The notes: a model not told the origin generated them from the letters alone. A stretch of DNA of 64,000 bases from Glycomyces sambucus (GCF_900102815.1 NZ_FNGF01000006.1:372001-436000), one strand, 5' to 3'; shown: positions 1-9,782, counted from the stretch's first letter. Translations and numbers: made by a program.

Positions 1-1391
1 GCGTTGCAGGGCTCGTCGTCGTGGTTGCCGAAGACGGGGACGGTGGAGGTCGACTCGGTCTCGGCGTCGCCGGTCCCGAAGCCGGGCAGGCGGTTGAGGC
101 CGAAGAAGTACTGGATGCCCGCGCCGGTGGTGACCTTCCAGTACTCACCGTTGTCGTCGCCGTTGTTCGCGCCGGAGAGCTTCTCGACCTTCGAGGCGTC
201 GTCGTTCTTGATCTTCCAGGTGCCGGTGTCGTCGTCGCGGACGAGTTCGCCGCCGGAGCCGTTGAGGGAGAGCACGGCGTTGTCGGTGCGCCAGCACTGG
301 TCGCCGCCGGTCTCGGCTTCGGGCGGGTTGTTGGCGCCGTCCTCGTCGTCCATCTGGCAGGCGGTGTAGTTCCGCTCGATGTAGCCGGGGTCGAAGGAGA
401 ACCCTTCACCGATGGTGGACGGCTGGTTGTTGGTGGACTCGTTGCGGCCGTCGACGGCGGAGGACGAGTACGCGAAGGCGATCGAGGGGTCGAGTCCGCC
501 TGCGGACGAGGGGGTGTCGATCGGGTAGGACCAAGCGAAGTCGCCGGTCGGGTTGCCTGCCGACCAGGTCGAGGACGGGGCGAGGCTGGTGGCGGCGAAC
601 GTGCCGTTGTCGCCTGAGGCGGAGGCGGCCATGGTGACCGAGGCCGACGCGGTGCCGGTCTGGGCGTGGCCGGCGTCGTCCGCGGTCGTGGCGAGGGGGG
701 CGTAGCCGCCGCCGGAGCGGCCAGGGGCCAGGGGGATCTGGGCGGTGAGGGTGCCGTCGACCGCGTTGTGGGTCGCGGGGATCTCGGTGCCGTCGGCGCC
801 GTAGAGCTTGAGGCGGTCGTCCCAGTCGGCGCCGCCGGCGTTGCGGTAGCCGGAGTAGTCGAAGGTGACGGCGACGGCCCCGGCTTCGCCGGAACCGTCG
901 GTCCGCTCGATGTCCCAATGGAGGCCGTCGGTCGCCGACGCGTCGCGGAGTGCGATCGCAACGCTGGCGGGCGGGTGCTCGCCGGCGGGAGCGAGGGCGA
1001 CGCCCAATGACTCGATTTCAACCGTTTCGCCGGATTGAAGCTCTACTTCGGCCGATGAGAGATCGGGGAACGCGACGCTTTGATCGCCTTCGAGTGCGAG
1101 GCCCTGAGTGTCGTCTTCGGGCAGTTCGACATCGTCGGGCTCGAAGTCGGAACCGGGGACCGACGACTCCTGGTCGATCGCCTCTGGACGGTAGTCCGGT
1201 TCCCAGATGCCCACCCACATGAGGAACCCGGTGACGAGCGCCGCGATCGCACCGAAGACGATACCGCGTTTGACCAGCGTCTTCGTGGAAGGCCGCCACG
1301 GCATCTCCAGCGCAGGCGCTGCCGTGGACCGCGGTCGGACGTGCCTGTCGAGGGGCTTCGAGGGGGAGGGCGTGCGCGGGGCGTCGTCCAC
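1..1391 (-). CDS. RHS/YD-repeat giant protein, N-terminal part (cut by window start)
   Basis: About 463 residues are visible and the frame runs off the left edge. The chosen start is GTG at 1391, with GGAG about 7 nt upstream. A cytoplasmic, Pro/Arg-rich segment (residues 1-42) is followed by one membrane helix at about 43-63, then an extracellular region. That region holds motifs such as WSYPIDTPSSAGGLDP, AFAYSSSAVDGR and the Asn-Gln-Pro-Ser-x-Ile-Gly-Glu-Gly-Phe segment, which are typical of the SpvB-like N-terminal domain of actinobacterial RHS proteins. Family members usually continue for 1,500 or more residues with YD repeats and a variable toxin tip; that part lies outside the window, so any toxin is unseen. 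It is divergent from the LamG/FG-GAP gene. RHS identity is fairly sure; a polymorphic-toxin role is inferred. Confidence 0.8.
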   Translation of the reverse strand, partial: MDDAPRTPSPSKPLDRHVRPRSTAAPALEMPWRPSTKTLVKRGIVFGAIAALVTGFLMWVGIWEPDYRPEAIDQESSVPGSDFEPDDVELPEDDTQGLALEGDQSVAFPDLSSAEVELQSGETVEIESLGVALAPAGEHPPASVAIALRDASATDGLHWDIERTDGSGEAGAVAVTFDYSGYRNAGGADWDDRLKLYGADGTEIPATHNAVDGTLTAQIPLAPGRSGGGYAPLATTADDAGHAQTGTASASVTMAASASGDNGTFAATSLAPSSTWSAGNPTGDFAWSYPIDTPSSAGGLDPSIAFAYSSSAVDGRNESTNNQPSTIGEGFSFDPGYIERNYTACQMDDEDGANNPPEAETGGDQCWRTDNAVLSLNGSGGELVRDDDTGTWKIKNDDASKVEKLSGANNGDDNGEYWKVTTGAGIQYFFGLNRLPGFGTGDAETESTSTVPVFGNHDDEPCN

Positions 1392-1432
1392 AGGGGGTCT
1401 CCAAGGGGGTACATGAAGTTGTTTCGGGCGAG

Positions 1433-1461
1433 ACTGTATCAGAACGACTACAGAACATCAA
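1433..1461 (-). promoter_or_regulatory. Sigma-70-type promoter of the RHS gene
   Basis: On the minus strand TTGATG (1461-1456) and TACAGT (1438-1433) are separated by exactly 17 bp. They lie about 42 nt upstream of the GTG start at 1391. This is one of the best consensus matches in the window. The rest of the 214-bp divergent spacer (1392-1605) must also hold the promoter of the rightward LamG gene, for which CATACT near 1535 is the only weak -10 candidate. Confidence 0.55.
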
Positions 1462-1605
1462 CGACTCTTCGGGCGCATCCCCGGATCTACCCATATGCCG
1501 GGACATCGTCTGTCCTTCGGCAACAGTCCTCTGGCATACTCTCGGCTGTCGCGTAGTGATCACCTCGCTGCGCGCGACCCCGCATCAATCGAATAGGGAG
1601 CACCC

Positions 1606-4600
1606 TTGGGACCCAAACCCCCCAGGCCGAGGGCGATACGCATGACGGCGCTGGCCGTCGGCGCCGTCGCACTCTCCGCCTTCCTCACCCCGCCCCCCGT
1701 GTTCGCGCAGGAGACCGACCCTTCGGGCGAGGGCGTTCCCGCCGGCGAGGACTCCTCCCCCACCGAGGTCGACACCGAGATCGAAGAGGCCGTCGAAGAG
1801 GCCGCGGAGACCGGTGAGAACGTCGAGATCCAATCGCTTGCCACGGCCGAGTCCGAGGTCTTCGCGGCTCCCGACGGCACTTTCGTCGAGGAGATCGCCC
1901 TCGAGTCGTACCAGGCGCAGACCGACGACGGCCTCTGGGCGCCGATCGACAACACCCTGGTCGCCGGGGACGGCGGCCGTCTCGAACCGCTCAACTCCGA
2001 CCTCGGCCTGGACCTGTCGGGCGGCGGCGACACCGAGCTGATCACCATCACGGACGTCCACGGCCGCACCGTGTCCTACACGTGGGGTTCCGATCTGCCC
2101 ACCCCGTCGGTGGACGGCGACACCGCCACGTACGCCGAGATCCTCCCCGGCGTCGACCTGCGGATCCGGGCGACCAACACGGGCTTCGCGAAGGTCTTCG
2201 AGGTGAAGACCGCGACCGCCGCGGCCTCCGCGGAGGTGGCGAGCATCGAGCTGGGCCTGGCCCTCGACGGCTTCACCGCCGCGATCGGCACAACTGGAGC
2301 GCTCGAGGTCAGCGACTACGAGGGGAACGTGATCTACGGCGGCCCCACGCCGACCATGTGGGACTCGGCCGCTCCCGACGAGGAGGCGGGCGACGCGCCC
2401 TCGACCGACTGGTCGCCGTCGACGTACTCGATGTCGGCCGCGGTCGGCGCCGCGTACAGCGGCGGTGAGCTCACGCTGACGCCGGACGCCGCGATGCTGG
2501 CGGACCCGAACGCGGTCTATCCGATCAGGATCGACCCCGAGGTCGTCAAGATCGACTCCAGCGCATGGGCGATGGTCTCGAACTACTCGAGCTACCGGGA
2601 CCGCAGCTACTACAACGGCGGCTCGTTCGAGAAGGACCCGAACGGCACCGCGCGGCTCGGCCGCGCCCACCGCGCCGACGGCTCCATGGAGCAGACCTGG
2701 CGCCTGGCCTTCGAGTTCAGCACCGCGAAGTTCCGCGGCAAGGACATCATCGACGCGAACCTGCGCATGACGATGACGTACTCGTGGGTGCGCTCCTGCG
2801 ACGACCTCGGCGTCACCGCCGACCTGCACGAGCTGGACGCGGGGAACCTGAAGAACTGGACCTGGAACGACCAGGGCGACTGGGGCGCGAAGATCGCCTC
2901 CCGCGACGAAGGAGTCGCGTCCGGCTGCGGCGCACCGCGGCAGCTGTGGACCGACGTCACCGACTACGTCCAGGACGTCGCCGACACGAGCGACCGGAAG
3001 ATCCAGTTCGGACTCCAGGCGTCGTCCGAGTCCTGCCCCGCGTTCAACAACTGCCCCGGCTTCCGGCGCTTCGGACCGGAGAAGGTCGGGGACGGCAACA
3101 CCGGGTTCTATCTGAGTGTGAAATACAACACGCCTCCGAACAAGCCGGGCTCGTTCACGATCGACGGGCAGTCCTGCACCTCCGGCAAGACCGTGAAGCT
3201 CGGCGCGGGCACCTCGTGGACCGTGACCGCCAAGCTCACGGACGACGACGGCGACAACATGGACGGCGTCCTGAGCTGGAAGAACCTGGACACCAACGCG
3301 GTGAAGACGCAGGAGTCCTCCGGCGCCGACAACGCGCGTGCGACCTGGACGCTGAAGGCGGCGGACGTACCCGGCCAGCGGTACTCGTTCTCCGTGGCCG
3401 CCGCGGACAGCCGCGCCACCGGCGCCAGTGCCGGGGGCTGCACGGTCCTCATCGACACGATCCCGCCCGCGGCCCCATCGGTGGTCTCGACCGACTACCC
3501 GTCGGACGGGAACATACACGGCGCCGTGGGCATGACGGGCCGGTTCACCATCGACTCCACCTCGACCGACACCGCCGGGTACTCGTGGAGCCTCCAGGAC
3601 GCGTACGGCGACAACACGGCACCGGTCTCGACTCCGGGGGCGGCGGCGACCGTCGCACTGGACCCGACGTCGAGCGGCCCGCAGACCCTGAGCGTGTGGG
3701 CCTATGACGGGCACGGCAACGTCTCGTCCAAGACCACGTACGCCTTCAGCGTCAACCCGAACGGCTCGCCCGTCGGACACTGGAAGCTCGACGAGACCAG
3801 CGGCACCACGGCGGCGGACACGAACTACCCCACGTTCCCGTCGGACGTGTCCCGCCCGCTCACCGTCACCGGCGGCGAGTGGACCGGCGGAACGGCGGCC
3901 GACGCCGCCGACGACCACCTGCGGTACCTGACGTTCGACGGCGACGACCAGGCGGTCAGCTCCGCCCCGGTGGTCGCGACGAACTCCTCGTACACGGTCT
4001 CGGCGTGGGTCCGGATCCACCAGACCGACGTCGACTACACGATCGCGTCCCAGGACGGGCTCGTGAACTCCGCGTTCATGCTCAAATACGACGGCGAGAG
4101 CCACACGTTCCTCATCGTGGCGTCCAACCAGGACTCGAACTCCAGCGGTCTGCTCGCCGTCTCGGCGGGCTCGAACATCACCGCCGAGGCCGGCGTCTGG
4201 TACCACGTCACGGGCGTGTTCTCCTACGGCAGCCAGCAGCTCCAGCTCTACGTGGACGGGCAGCTCCAGAACACCGCGCCGTTCTCGGACGAGTGGAACG
4301 CGACCGGGGCGTTCGCCGTCGGCCGCGACCTGTGGCAGGGCAGGCGGGCGACGTACTACGCGGGCGACGTCGACGACGTGAAGGTCTGGAACCGCGCCGT
4401 GCCGGCCGGTGAGATCCAGCGCCTCGGCCAGCACGCCGAGGGCATCTGGGACTTCGAGACCGTCGACACCGCCATCATCCCCGACCTCTCGGGCGCGAGC
4501 AATGACCTCGCGGCGCAGGGTGCGGTCGAGCTGGTGGAGGGCTTCGAGGGCATGGGCCTGGGGCTCAACGGCGTCGACGCCACCGCGGTCACGAACTCGG

Positions 4601-7545
4601 CCGTCCTCGACACCTCGCAGGACTTCACCATCGGAGCCTGGGTCCGCCTCGACCGAGACGGCGGCACCGTCAACTTGATCAGCCAGGACGGCGTGAACAC
4701 GGGCGCGTTCTACCTCGGCCATGTGAGCACCGGCAAGTGGGCGTTCCGCGCCCTCAGCGCCGATGCGCTGACCGGGGGCGTCTGGAAGGAGCTCTACGCC
4801 GACACACCAGTCCAGATCGGACAGTGGACCCACCTCGCGGTCACGTACGAGGCGTCCACCGGCACCGCCAGCCTCTACGTGAACGGCGAACCCGATTCCA
4901 GCGCCACGGGCTTCGCGCTGTGGGACTCCGAGGGTCCGCTCCGGGTCGGCTCGGTCCTGCACCGCGGCAACGTCGCCGACCGCTGGCCCGGGGCGATCGA
5001 CAACGTCAACGTCAACTCCGGCGTGTTCGACGACCAGCAGATCAAGGCCCTCGCCGACGGCACCGTCCGCGAGGTCCACAGCCAACTGGTGACCGGCGAC
5101 TTCAACGGCGACACGTTCGACGACGCGCTCGTCGTGGTCGAGGCGCCGGACGACGAGGGAGGCGTGTACTCGCAGATCTACCTGATGCGCAATGACGGCA
5201 CCGGGGACCTCATCCGGTCCGAGGAGCCGGTGTTCGAGTCCGACTCGCTCAACCTGGACGAGGAGCTGCCGTGGCGGGCGAGCGACGCCGTCTGGCGCGC
5301 CGGCGACGTCACGGGCGACGGCCGCGACGACCTCGTGGTCGCCGTCCCCAGCGACGACCACTTCGAGGTCTGGGCCATGCCCGCGTGCGGCAAACGCGAC
5401 CGCACGTGCATCAAGAGCGGCGCACCGTTCGTGTACGACGTCGAGAAGCTCGAACTGCCGGCGGCGGACTGGAGGCTCGCGGACACGCAGATCCAACTCG
5501 AGGACCTGTCGGGCGACCAGGCCGACGACCTCGTGCTCCTGCGCGGTGACGGCAACTTCGCCTACTCGATCTGGCAGGCGAAGTTCGACCTCGGCGAGCA
5601 GGCGTTCGACACGCCGACCCTGGAGGGCTCGGGCACGAGCAACTCCCGTCTGGTCGAACTCGCCGTCGGCGACTTCGACAACGACTGGTGGGGCGACGTG
5701 GCGGAGATCCGCACCGGCGCCGACGGCAGCGCCGACGTGTACGTCAGGTACGGCTCGGCGACAGGGCTCGGCACCGCCGAGTACAAGCTGGACACGCCGA
5801 ACAACTGGGACACCGAGCGCGACCGCCTGACCGTCGCGGACGTCAACGGCGACGGCCGCGAGGACCTGCTGGCGACCTACCGGTTCAACAACCGCGTCCG
5901 CGTCAACGTGTCCCTGTCCCTCGGGACGCAACGGGGCTTCGGCGCCGTCGCGGCATGGGAGTACTCCGACCGCTGCACCGGCTGCGCCACCGACCTGACC
6001 CCGTGGGCGCTCACGGACGTCGCCGGCGGCGACCTCGACGGCGACGGCAGGGAGGACCTGATGACGCTCCGCGGCGGCACCGACGGCGACCTCGGTGCAC
6101 TGTGGACGCGATACTCGTCGGGCACCGGGCTCTATGCGGCCGAACCCACCTGGGCCGACGCGGACACCTGCTTCGGTGTCAAGGACGACGTCAACGGCGA
6201 CGGGTACGCCGACGGGGTCATGCCCTACTCGTCGTACGACGCCGAGGGCCTGACCGACTCCGGCGGGTTCTGGTTCTTCGACGGCGCCACCGGCGCGGCG
6301 AGCATCGTCACCGAGGAGTCGCACGGCGACGTTGGCGACTCGGAGGCGGGCGACCAGTTCGGCCGCTCGGTGTCGATGTACGACGCCGACGGCGACGGGT
6401 GCTCGGAGATCGTGGCCGGCGTGCCCGGTGAGAACAGTTCGACCGGCTCGGTGATCGTGCTGCCCGGCAGTCCGGGCGGCATCGACGACGAGGCCGCGCA
6501 CTGGTTCAGCCAGGCGTCGCCCGGCGTCCCGGGCGCGCCCGAGGCGGGCGACCGCTTCGGGTTCTCGGTGTCGGCCGACAACCGCCACGACGGCACACCC
6601 GTCCTGGTGGTGAGCATGCCCGGGGAGGACGTGCAGACCGACAGCACCGGCGCGTTCCGCGACGGCGACACGGAGATCCCCGAAGTGGTCGACGCCGGAG
6701 CCCTGGTCTACTTCCAGGGCGACTCGAACGCCTGGGTCGACGGGAACACCTACGGGAGCACCACCGCGGTCGAGGCCGGGGACAACTTCGGGTACGCGGT
6801 CTCCACGACTTCGTCGAGGTTCGTGGTGGGCTCGCCCTTCGAGGACGGATCCGGAACGCTCACCGACGCCGGGGGCATCTCGGTGTTCACCCACGAGCGG
6901 TCGCCGGAGGGCTGGCCGAGACTGATCGGCTGGTTCGACCAGTCGAACCCGGCGTTCGGCGCCAACGCCGCGGAGGCCGGCGACAGGACGGGCTTCTCCG
7001 TCTCCGCCGTCGACTACTGGCCGGCCACGCTCGGCGTCGAGGCCGTCAGGACCGCGATCGCGGTCAGCAGCCCGGGTGAGGACGTCACCGGCGGCGCCGC
7101 CGACGCGGGGATCGTCAACCTGATGTACTTCGGCACGGAGAACACGGGCACCTACATGCTCGCGTACCTCCAGGGCGGCGCCCTCGGCGATGCCGCCGAG
7201 ACGAGCGACCTCCTCGGCAACTCGGTCAGGCTGTACAACCTCGACCAGTCCGCGGAGGCGACGAACTCGACGCTGAAGCTGGCGATCACCTCGATCAACG
7301 AGGACCGCTCCTCGCAAGGGGACCAGGGGATCGTCCACGTCACCGGTGCGGCGTTCCCCGCCGCCGACATCGACACGATGATCACCGACCCGACGCCCTC
7401 GGTCAGCGGGATGTTCGGCGCGGCCCTGGGCGGCAGTACGAGCGCGATCTACATCTCGTCGGCCGGTGCGACACCGCTGAGCTGCCTGGCGTGGACCGCC
7501 ATTCCGAGCGGTACGCAGCAGACCGTCGTGGCGACGGCCGTGTAA
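1606..7545 (+). CDS. Giant secreted LamG-jellyroll + FG-GAP repeat protein
   Basis: 1,979 residues from a TTG start, with AGGGAG 5 nt upstream; the in-frame ATG at residue 13 (1642) is an alternative. A Sec signal peptide ends near FAQE (about residue 35). Next comes a beta-rich N-terminal region of the kind seen in actinobacterial LamG/RHS-associated proteins. Two LamG-like concanavalin A folds follow (about 740-910 and 950-1140, with YTVSAWVRI and DFTIGAWVRL). At least eight FG-GAP/VCBS-type calcium-binding loops (about 1150-1900, e.g. DFNGDTFDD, DVTGDGRDD, DVNGDGRED, DLDGDGRED) predict a beta-propeller. Its role is probably surface adhesion or glycan binding. The divergent pairing with an RHS protein suggests they act together, but this is inference. 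Confidence 0.85.
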   Translation: MGPKPPRPRAIRMTALAVGAVALSAFLTPPPVFAQETDPSGEGVPAGEDSSPTEVDTEIEEAVEEAAETGENVEIQSLATAESEVFAAPDGTFVEEIALESYQAQTDDGLWAPIDNTLVAGDGGRLEPLNSDLGLDLSGGGDTELITITDVHGRTVSYTWGSDLPTPSVDGDTATYAEILPGVDLRIRATNTGFAKVFEVKTATAAASAEVASIELGLALDGFTAAIGTTGALEVSDYEGNVIYGGPTPTMWDSAAPDEEAGDAPSTDWSPSTYSMSAAVGAAYSGGELTLTPDAAMLADPNAVYPIRIDPEVVKIDSSAWAMVSNYSSYRDRSYYNGGSFEKDPNGTARLGRAHRADGSMEQTWRLAFEFSTAKFRGKDIIDANLRMTMTYSWVRSCDDLGVTADLHELDAGNLKNWTWNDQGDWGAKIASRDEGVASGCGAPRQLWTDVTDYVQDVADTSDRKIQFGLQASSESCPAFNNCPGFRRFGPEKVGDGNTGFYLSVKYNTPPNKPGSFTIDGQSCTSGKTVKLGAGTSWTVTAKLTDDDGDNMDGVLSWKNLDTNAVKTQESSGADNARATWTLKAADVPGQRYSFSVAAADSRATGASAGGCTVLIDTIPPAAPSVVSTDYPSDGNIHGAVGMTGRFTIDSTSTDTAGYSWSLQDAYGDNTAPVSTPGAAATVALDPTSSGPQTLSVWAYDGHGNVSSKTTYAFSVNPNGSPVGHWKLDETSGTTAADTNYPTFPSDVSRPLTVTGGEWTGGTAADAADDHLRYLTFDGDDQAVSSAPVVATNSSYTVSAWVRIHQTDVDYTIASQDGLVNSAFMLKYDGESHTFLIVASNQDSNSSGLLAVSAGSNITAEAGVWYHVTGVFSYGSQQLQLYVDGQLQNTAPFSDEWNATGAFAVGRDLWQGRRATYYAGDVDDVKVWNRAVPAGEIQRLGQHAEGIWDFETVDTAIIPDLSGASNDLAAQGAVELVEGFEGMGLGLNGVDATAVTNSAVLDTSQDFTIGAWVRLDRDGGTVNLISQDGVNTGAFYLGHVSTGKWAFRALSADALTGGVWKELYADTPVQIGQWTHLAVTYEASTGTASLYVNGEPDSSATGFALWDSEGPLRVGSVLHRGNVADRWPGAIDNVNVNSGVFDDQQIKALADGTVREVHSQLVTGDFNGDTFDDALVVVEAPDDEGGVYSQIYLMRNDGTGDLIRSEEPVFESDSLNLDEELPWRASDAVWRAGDVTGDGRDDLVVAVPSDDHFEVWAMPACGKRDRTCIKSGAPFVYDVEKLELPAADWRLADTQIQLEDLSGDQADDLVLLRGDGNFAYSIWQAKFDLGEQAFDTPTLEGSGTSNSRLVELAVGDFDNDWWGDVAEIRTGADGSADVYVRYGSATGLGTAEYKLDTPNNWDTERDRLTVADVNGDGREDLLATYRFNNRVRVNVSLSLGTQRGFGAVAAWEYSDRCTGCATDLTPWALTDVAGGDLDGDGREDLMTLRGGTDGDLGALWTRYSSGTGLYAAEPTWADADTCFGVKDDVNGDGYADGVMPYSSYDAEGLTDSGGFWFFDGATGAASIVTEESHGDVGDSEAGDQFGRSVSMYDADGDGCSEIVAGVPGENSSTGSVIVLPGSPGGIDDEAAHWFSQASPGVPGAPEAGDRFGFSVSADNRHDGTPVLVVSMPGEDVQTDSTGAFRDGDTEIPEVVDAGALVYFQGDSNAWVDGNTYGSTTAVEAGDNFGYAVSTTSSRFVVGSPFEDGSGTLTDAGGISVFTHERSPEGWPRLIGWFDQSNPAFGANAAEAGDRTGFSVSAVDYWPATLGVEAVRTAIAVSSPGEDVTGGAADAGIVNLMYFGTENTGTYMLAYLQGGALGDAAETSDLLGNSVRLYNLDQSAEATNSTLKLAITSINEDRSSQGDQGIVHVTGAAFPAADIDTMITDPTPSVSGMFGAALGGSTSAIYISSAGATPLSCLAWTAIPSGTQQTVVATAV

Positions 7546-7560
7546 CCGATCAGAGAGGAC

Positions 7561-7599
7561 GGCGGGGCCGCCGGACGCATTGCGTCCGGCGGCCCCGCC
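7561..7599. terminator. Bidirectional hairpin between convergent genes
   Basis: A 19-bp perfect inverted repeat starts GGCGGGGCCGCCGGACGCA and has a single unpaired T at the centre. It lies between the ends of the LamG gene (+) and the Nudix gene (-), so it can terminate transcription from both sides. There is no long T-run, as usual for high-GC actinobacteria. Confidence 0.8.
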
Positions 7600-7618
7600 G
7601 TCTCCATCGCCCTGCCGG

Positions 7619-8164
7619 TCAGCGGGTGACGTAGTCCTGGAGGCGCTCGATGAGGTCGTCGTTGTCGAGGTCGGCGGCGGGGCGCCATTCGGCGGCGTGG
7701 ACTTCTTCGGCGCGGGGGCGGAGGTCGCCGCGGACGCAGCGGAAGAGGTAGCGGACATCGTAGTGGTCGTGCGCCGCTTCGCCTTTACGAGGGTTGGCGG
7801 GGATCGGGTGGACGTCAATGTGGATCGGGGCGCGGTCGAGGAGTTCGAGGCCGATCGGGTCGAGGCCGGCCTCCTCGACGGCCTCGCGGAGGGCGGCGGC
7901 CGGGAGGGAGTCGTCGCCGGGTTCGAGGTGGCCGCCGGGCTGGAACCAGCGGTCGAGGGCCCGGTGGTGGACGAGGAGGACCGCGCCGGACTCGTCGAGG
8001 ACGATCGCCGAGGCCGTCACGTGGCCGGGCAGGGTCGCGCGGTCGAAGCCGGCCGCGGAGTCGAGGTCGAGGAGCGGCTGGATCTCGGCGGCGGACGCGG
8101 GCCAGCGGTCGAGATAGGCGGTGAGCTGATCGCGCAGGTGGGCGATGGTGATGGGCACCAGCAC
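7619..8164 (-). CDS. Nudix hydrolase
   Basis: 181 residues from a GTG start. The Nudix box (about residues 76-100) reads GGHLEPGDDSLPAAALREAV followed by EEAGL; the REAVEE core for Mg2+ binding is present and the box carries the common one-residue-longer GDDSL variant. An N-terminal helical segment of about 45 residues (ITIAHLRDQLTAYLDRW) precedes the fold. Such enzymes hydrolyse nucleoside diphosphates linked to another group; the substrate cannot be told from sequence. It is convergent with the LamG gene and unlinked in function to it. No clear ribosome binding site is seen, so the exact start is uncertain. Confidence 0.8.
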   Translation of the reverse strand: MLVPITIAHLRDQLTAYLDRWPASAAEIQPLLDLDSAAGFDRATLPGHVTASAIVLDESGAVLLVHHRALDRWFQPGGHLEPGDDSLPAAALREAVEEAGLDPIGLELLDRAPIHIDVHPIPANPRKGEAAHDHYDVRYLFRCVRGDLRPRAEEVHAAEWRPAADLDNDDLIERLQDYVTR

Positions 8165-8291
8165 ATTCTGCCAGCGCGTGCCAAGGGTGGGGCGTACCCC
8201 CGGTCCAGGAGGGAACTCAGCATGATTCCGCGCGAGGGGTCGCGCTGCCTACGTTGAGGGGACTGGAAATCCCCCACGAAAGGCAAGTGAG

Positions 8292-9707
8292 ATGGCATCC
8301 CTCAAGACCGTCCTCAGTACGGCGGCGGCCGGGCTCCTGACCGTCGCCGCGCTCGCACTGGCGCCGCCCGCGCCGGCCGCGGCGCAGGAGACCGGGCTCG
8401 TCGAGACGGAGGTGACGTTCAGCAACGGCGACCGCGAGATCGGTGCGACGGTGATCGCTCCCGAAGGCGCCCAGGGGCTTCCGGGCGTCGTCCTCGTCCA
8501 CGGCGCAGGTCCGGGCCCCGACCGGGACCGGTACCGCGCGAACGCGGAGGCGTTCGCCGAGGCCGGCATGGTCGCGATGATCTACGACAAGCGCGGCGGC
8601 GCCGAGGGCTACTCGCAGTTCGCGGCGTCGATCGAGGACCTGGCCGACGACGCGAACGCGGCCGTCGAGGCCCTGCGCGCCATGCCCGAGGCGGACCCGG
8701 GCCTGGTGGGCCTGCACGGCCACAGCGAGGGCGCGTGGACGGTGATCGAGGCGGCGGCGCGCTCCGATGCGGCGGCGTTCGTCATCACCTCCGGCGGCAG
8801 CGCCATCACCCCCGAGGACACGCAGTCGTGGATGAACCGCAGCGAACTCATCCGCCAAGGGGTGAGCGAGCACCTGGCGGAGCCCTTGGGCGAGCGCTTG
8901 ATCGCGGCGGTCGTGGACGGCGGCATGTACCGGCTCGCCGGGTACGACCCGCTCCCGGCACTGACCGGGCTCGACCGGCCGTTCCTCGGGGTCTTCGCCG
9001 AGTTCGACCTGAACACGCCCCCGGGCCGCACGATGACCCTGTACCGGGACGCGCTCGAAGCGGGCGGCAACACGAACTACGCGCTGCGGCTGATCCCGGG
9101 TGTGGACCACCGGATGGTGCCCACGGTCGACGGCACGAAGGGCGAGGACTACGACCGCGACGAGATCGACCAGGCGTACGTCGACACGGTCGCCGCGTGG
9201 GTCGGCGGCCTGGCTGCGGGCGAGTCCGCGGTCGTGGTCGATGCGATCCCGGAGGAGTCGGTCGCGTCGGACCCGGTGGCGTCGCCGCCGTGGTTCGGCA
9301 CGGGCGCGGCGATGTTCGGCGCGCTGGCCCTGTTCGCGGTGCTGTTCCTCGCGTACCCGGTGTCGGCCTCGGTCGCGCGGCTGGCGAAGCGCGGCCCGCT
9401 GGCGGCGACGTGGGCCTCGCGGACGGTTGCGGTGATCGGGCTGCTGCTGCCGGTCCTGGCCTCGGGGTACGCGGGCTGGATTCTCATGTCGGGCGGGCAG
9501 ATGCTCCTCGGCCCGGTGGTGCTGGGCCGGCCGCTGGTGTGGCTGGTGCTCCAGGCCGCGGCGGCGGTGCTGGTCCTCGCGGCCCTCGCGCTCGCGTTCC
9601 AGTTGCGGCGGCCGATGGGCGGCGGCTCGCGGCTGCGGTTCGCGGCGCTGCTCACCGGGGTCGCGGTCATGATCCCGTGGGGTCTGTACTGGGGTCTCGC
9701 GGCGTAG
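8292..9707 (+). CDS. Secreted/membrane alpha/beta hydrolase with C-terminal TM domain
   Basis: 471 residues, ATG with AAAGG upstream. A signal peptide covers residues 1 to about 33 (ending PAAAQE). The alpha/beta-hydrolase domain (about 35-310) has the oxyanion segment VLVHGAG and the nucleophile elbow GHSEG at 143-147, giving Ser145 as probable nucleophile. A linker is followed by about four membrane helices (about 335-470). The catalytic domain would therefore sit outside the cell, tethered by its C terminus. A dienelactone-hydrolase/S9-like serine hydrolase is likely; the substrate is unknown. It stands alone between its own terminator and the Nudix gene. Confidence 0.8.
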   Translation: MASLKTVLSTAAAGLLTVAALALAPPAPAAAQETGLVETEVTFSNGDREIGATVIAPEGAQGLPGVVLVHGAGPGPDRDRYRANAEAFAEAGMVAMIYDKRGGAEGYSQFAASIEDLADDANAAVEALRAMPEADPGLVGLHGHSEGAWTVIEAAARSDAAAFVITSGGSAITPEDTQSWMNRSELIRQGVSEHLAEPLGERLIAAVVDGGMYRLAGYDPLPALTGLDRPFLGVFAEFDLNTPPGRTMTLYRDALEAGGNTNYALRLIPGVDHRMVPTVDGTKGEDYDRDEIDQAYVDTVAAWVGGLAAGESAVVVDAIPEESVASDPVASPPWFGTGAAMFGALALFAVLFLAYPVSASVARLAKRGPLAATWASRTVAVIGLLLPVLASGYAGWILMSGGQMLLGPVVLGRPLVWLVLQAAAAVLVLAALALAFQLRRPMGGGSRLRFAALLTGVAVMIPWGLYWGLAA

Positions 9708-9715
9708 AGGCGGGA

Positions 9716-9750
9716 GGGAGCGCCCGGCGGCCGTGCCGCCGGGCGCTCCC
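9716..9750 (+). terminator. Hairpin terminator after the hydrolase
   Basis: A 15-bp stem (9716-9730 with 9736-9750, GGGAGCGCCCGGCGG and its complement) with a 5-nt loop starts 9 nt after the hydrolase stop codon. It is followed by a short T-containing tract (CTTCGCCATTTTAT). Confidence 0.8.
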
Positions 9751-9761
9751 CTTCGCCATTT

Positions 9762-9782
9762 TATATAAGGCATGTATATAGT
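9762..9782 (+). promoter_or_regulatory. AT-rich promoter/operator of the marR-MFS operon
   Basis: Two TATATA blocks (9762-9767 and 9775-9780), 7 nt apart, form an AT-rich near-palindrome of the kind bound by MarR dimers. TATAGT (9777-9782) fits a -10 hexamer and ends 6 nt before the ATG at 9789, so the mRNA would be leaderless and a bound MarR would cover the promoter. There is no convincing -35 box. Confidence 0.5.

Noticed and set aside
1585-7818. 2,077-codon open frame on the minus strand
   Set aside because: Antisense to the LamG/FG-GAP gene; its composition is the Val/Arg/Gly shadow expected when high-GC codons are read backwards, and the sense frame has clear domains and a signal peptide.
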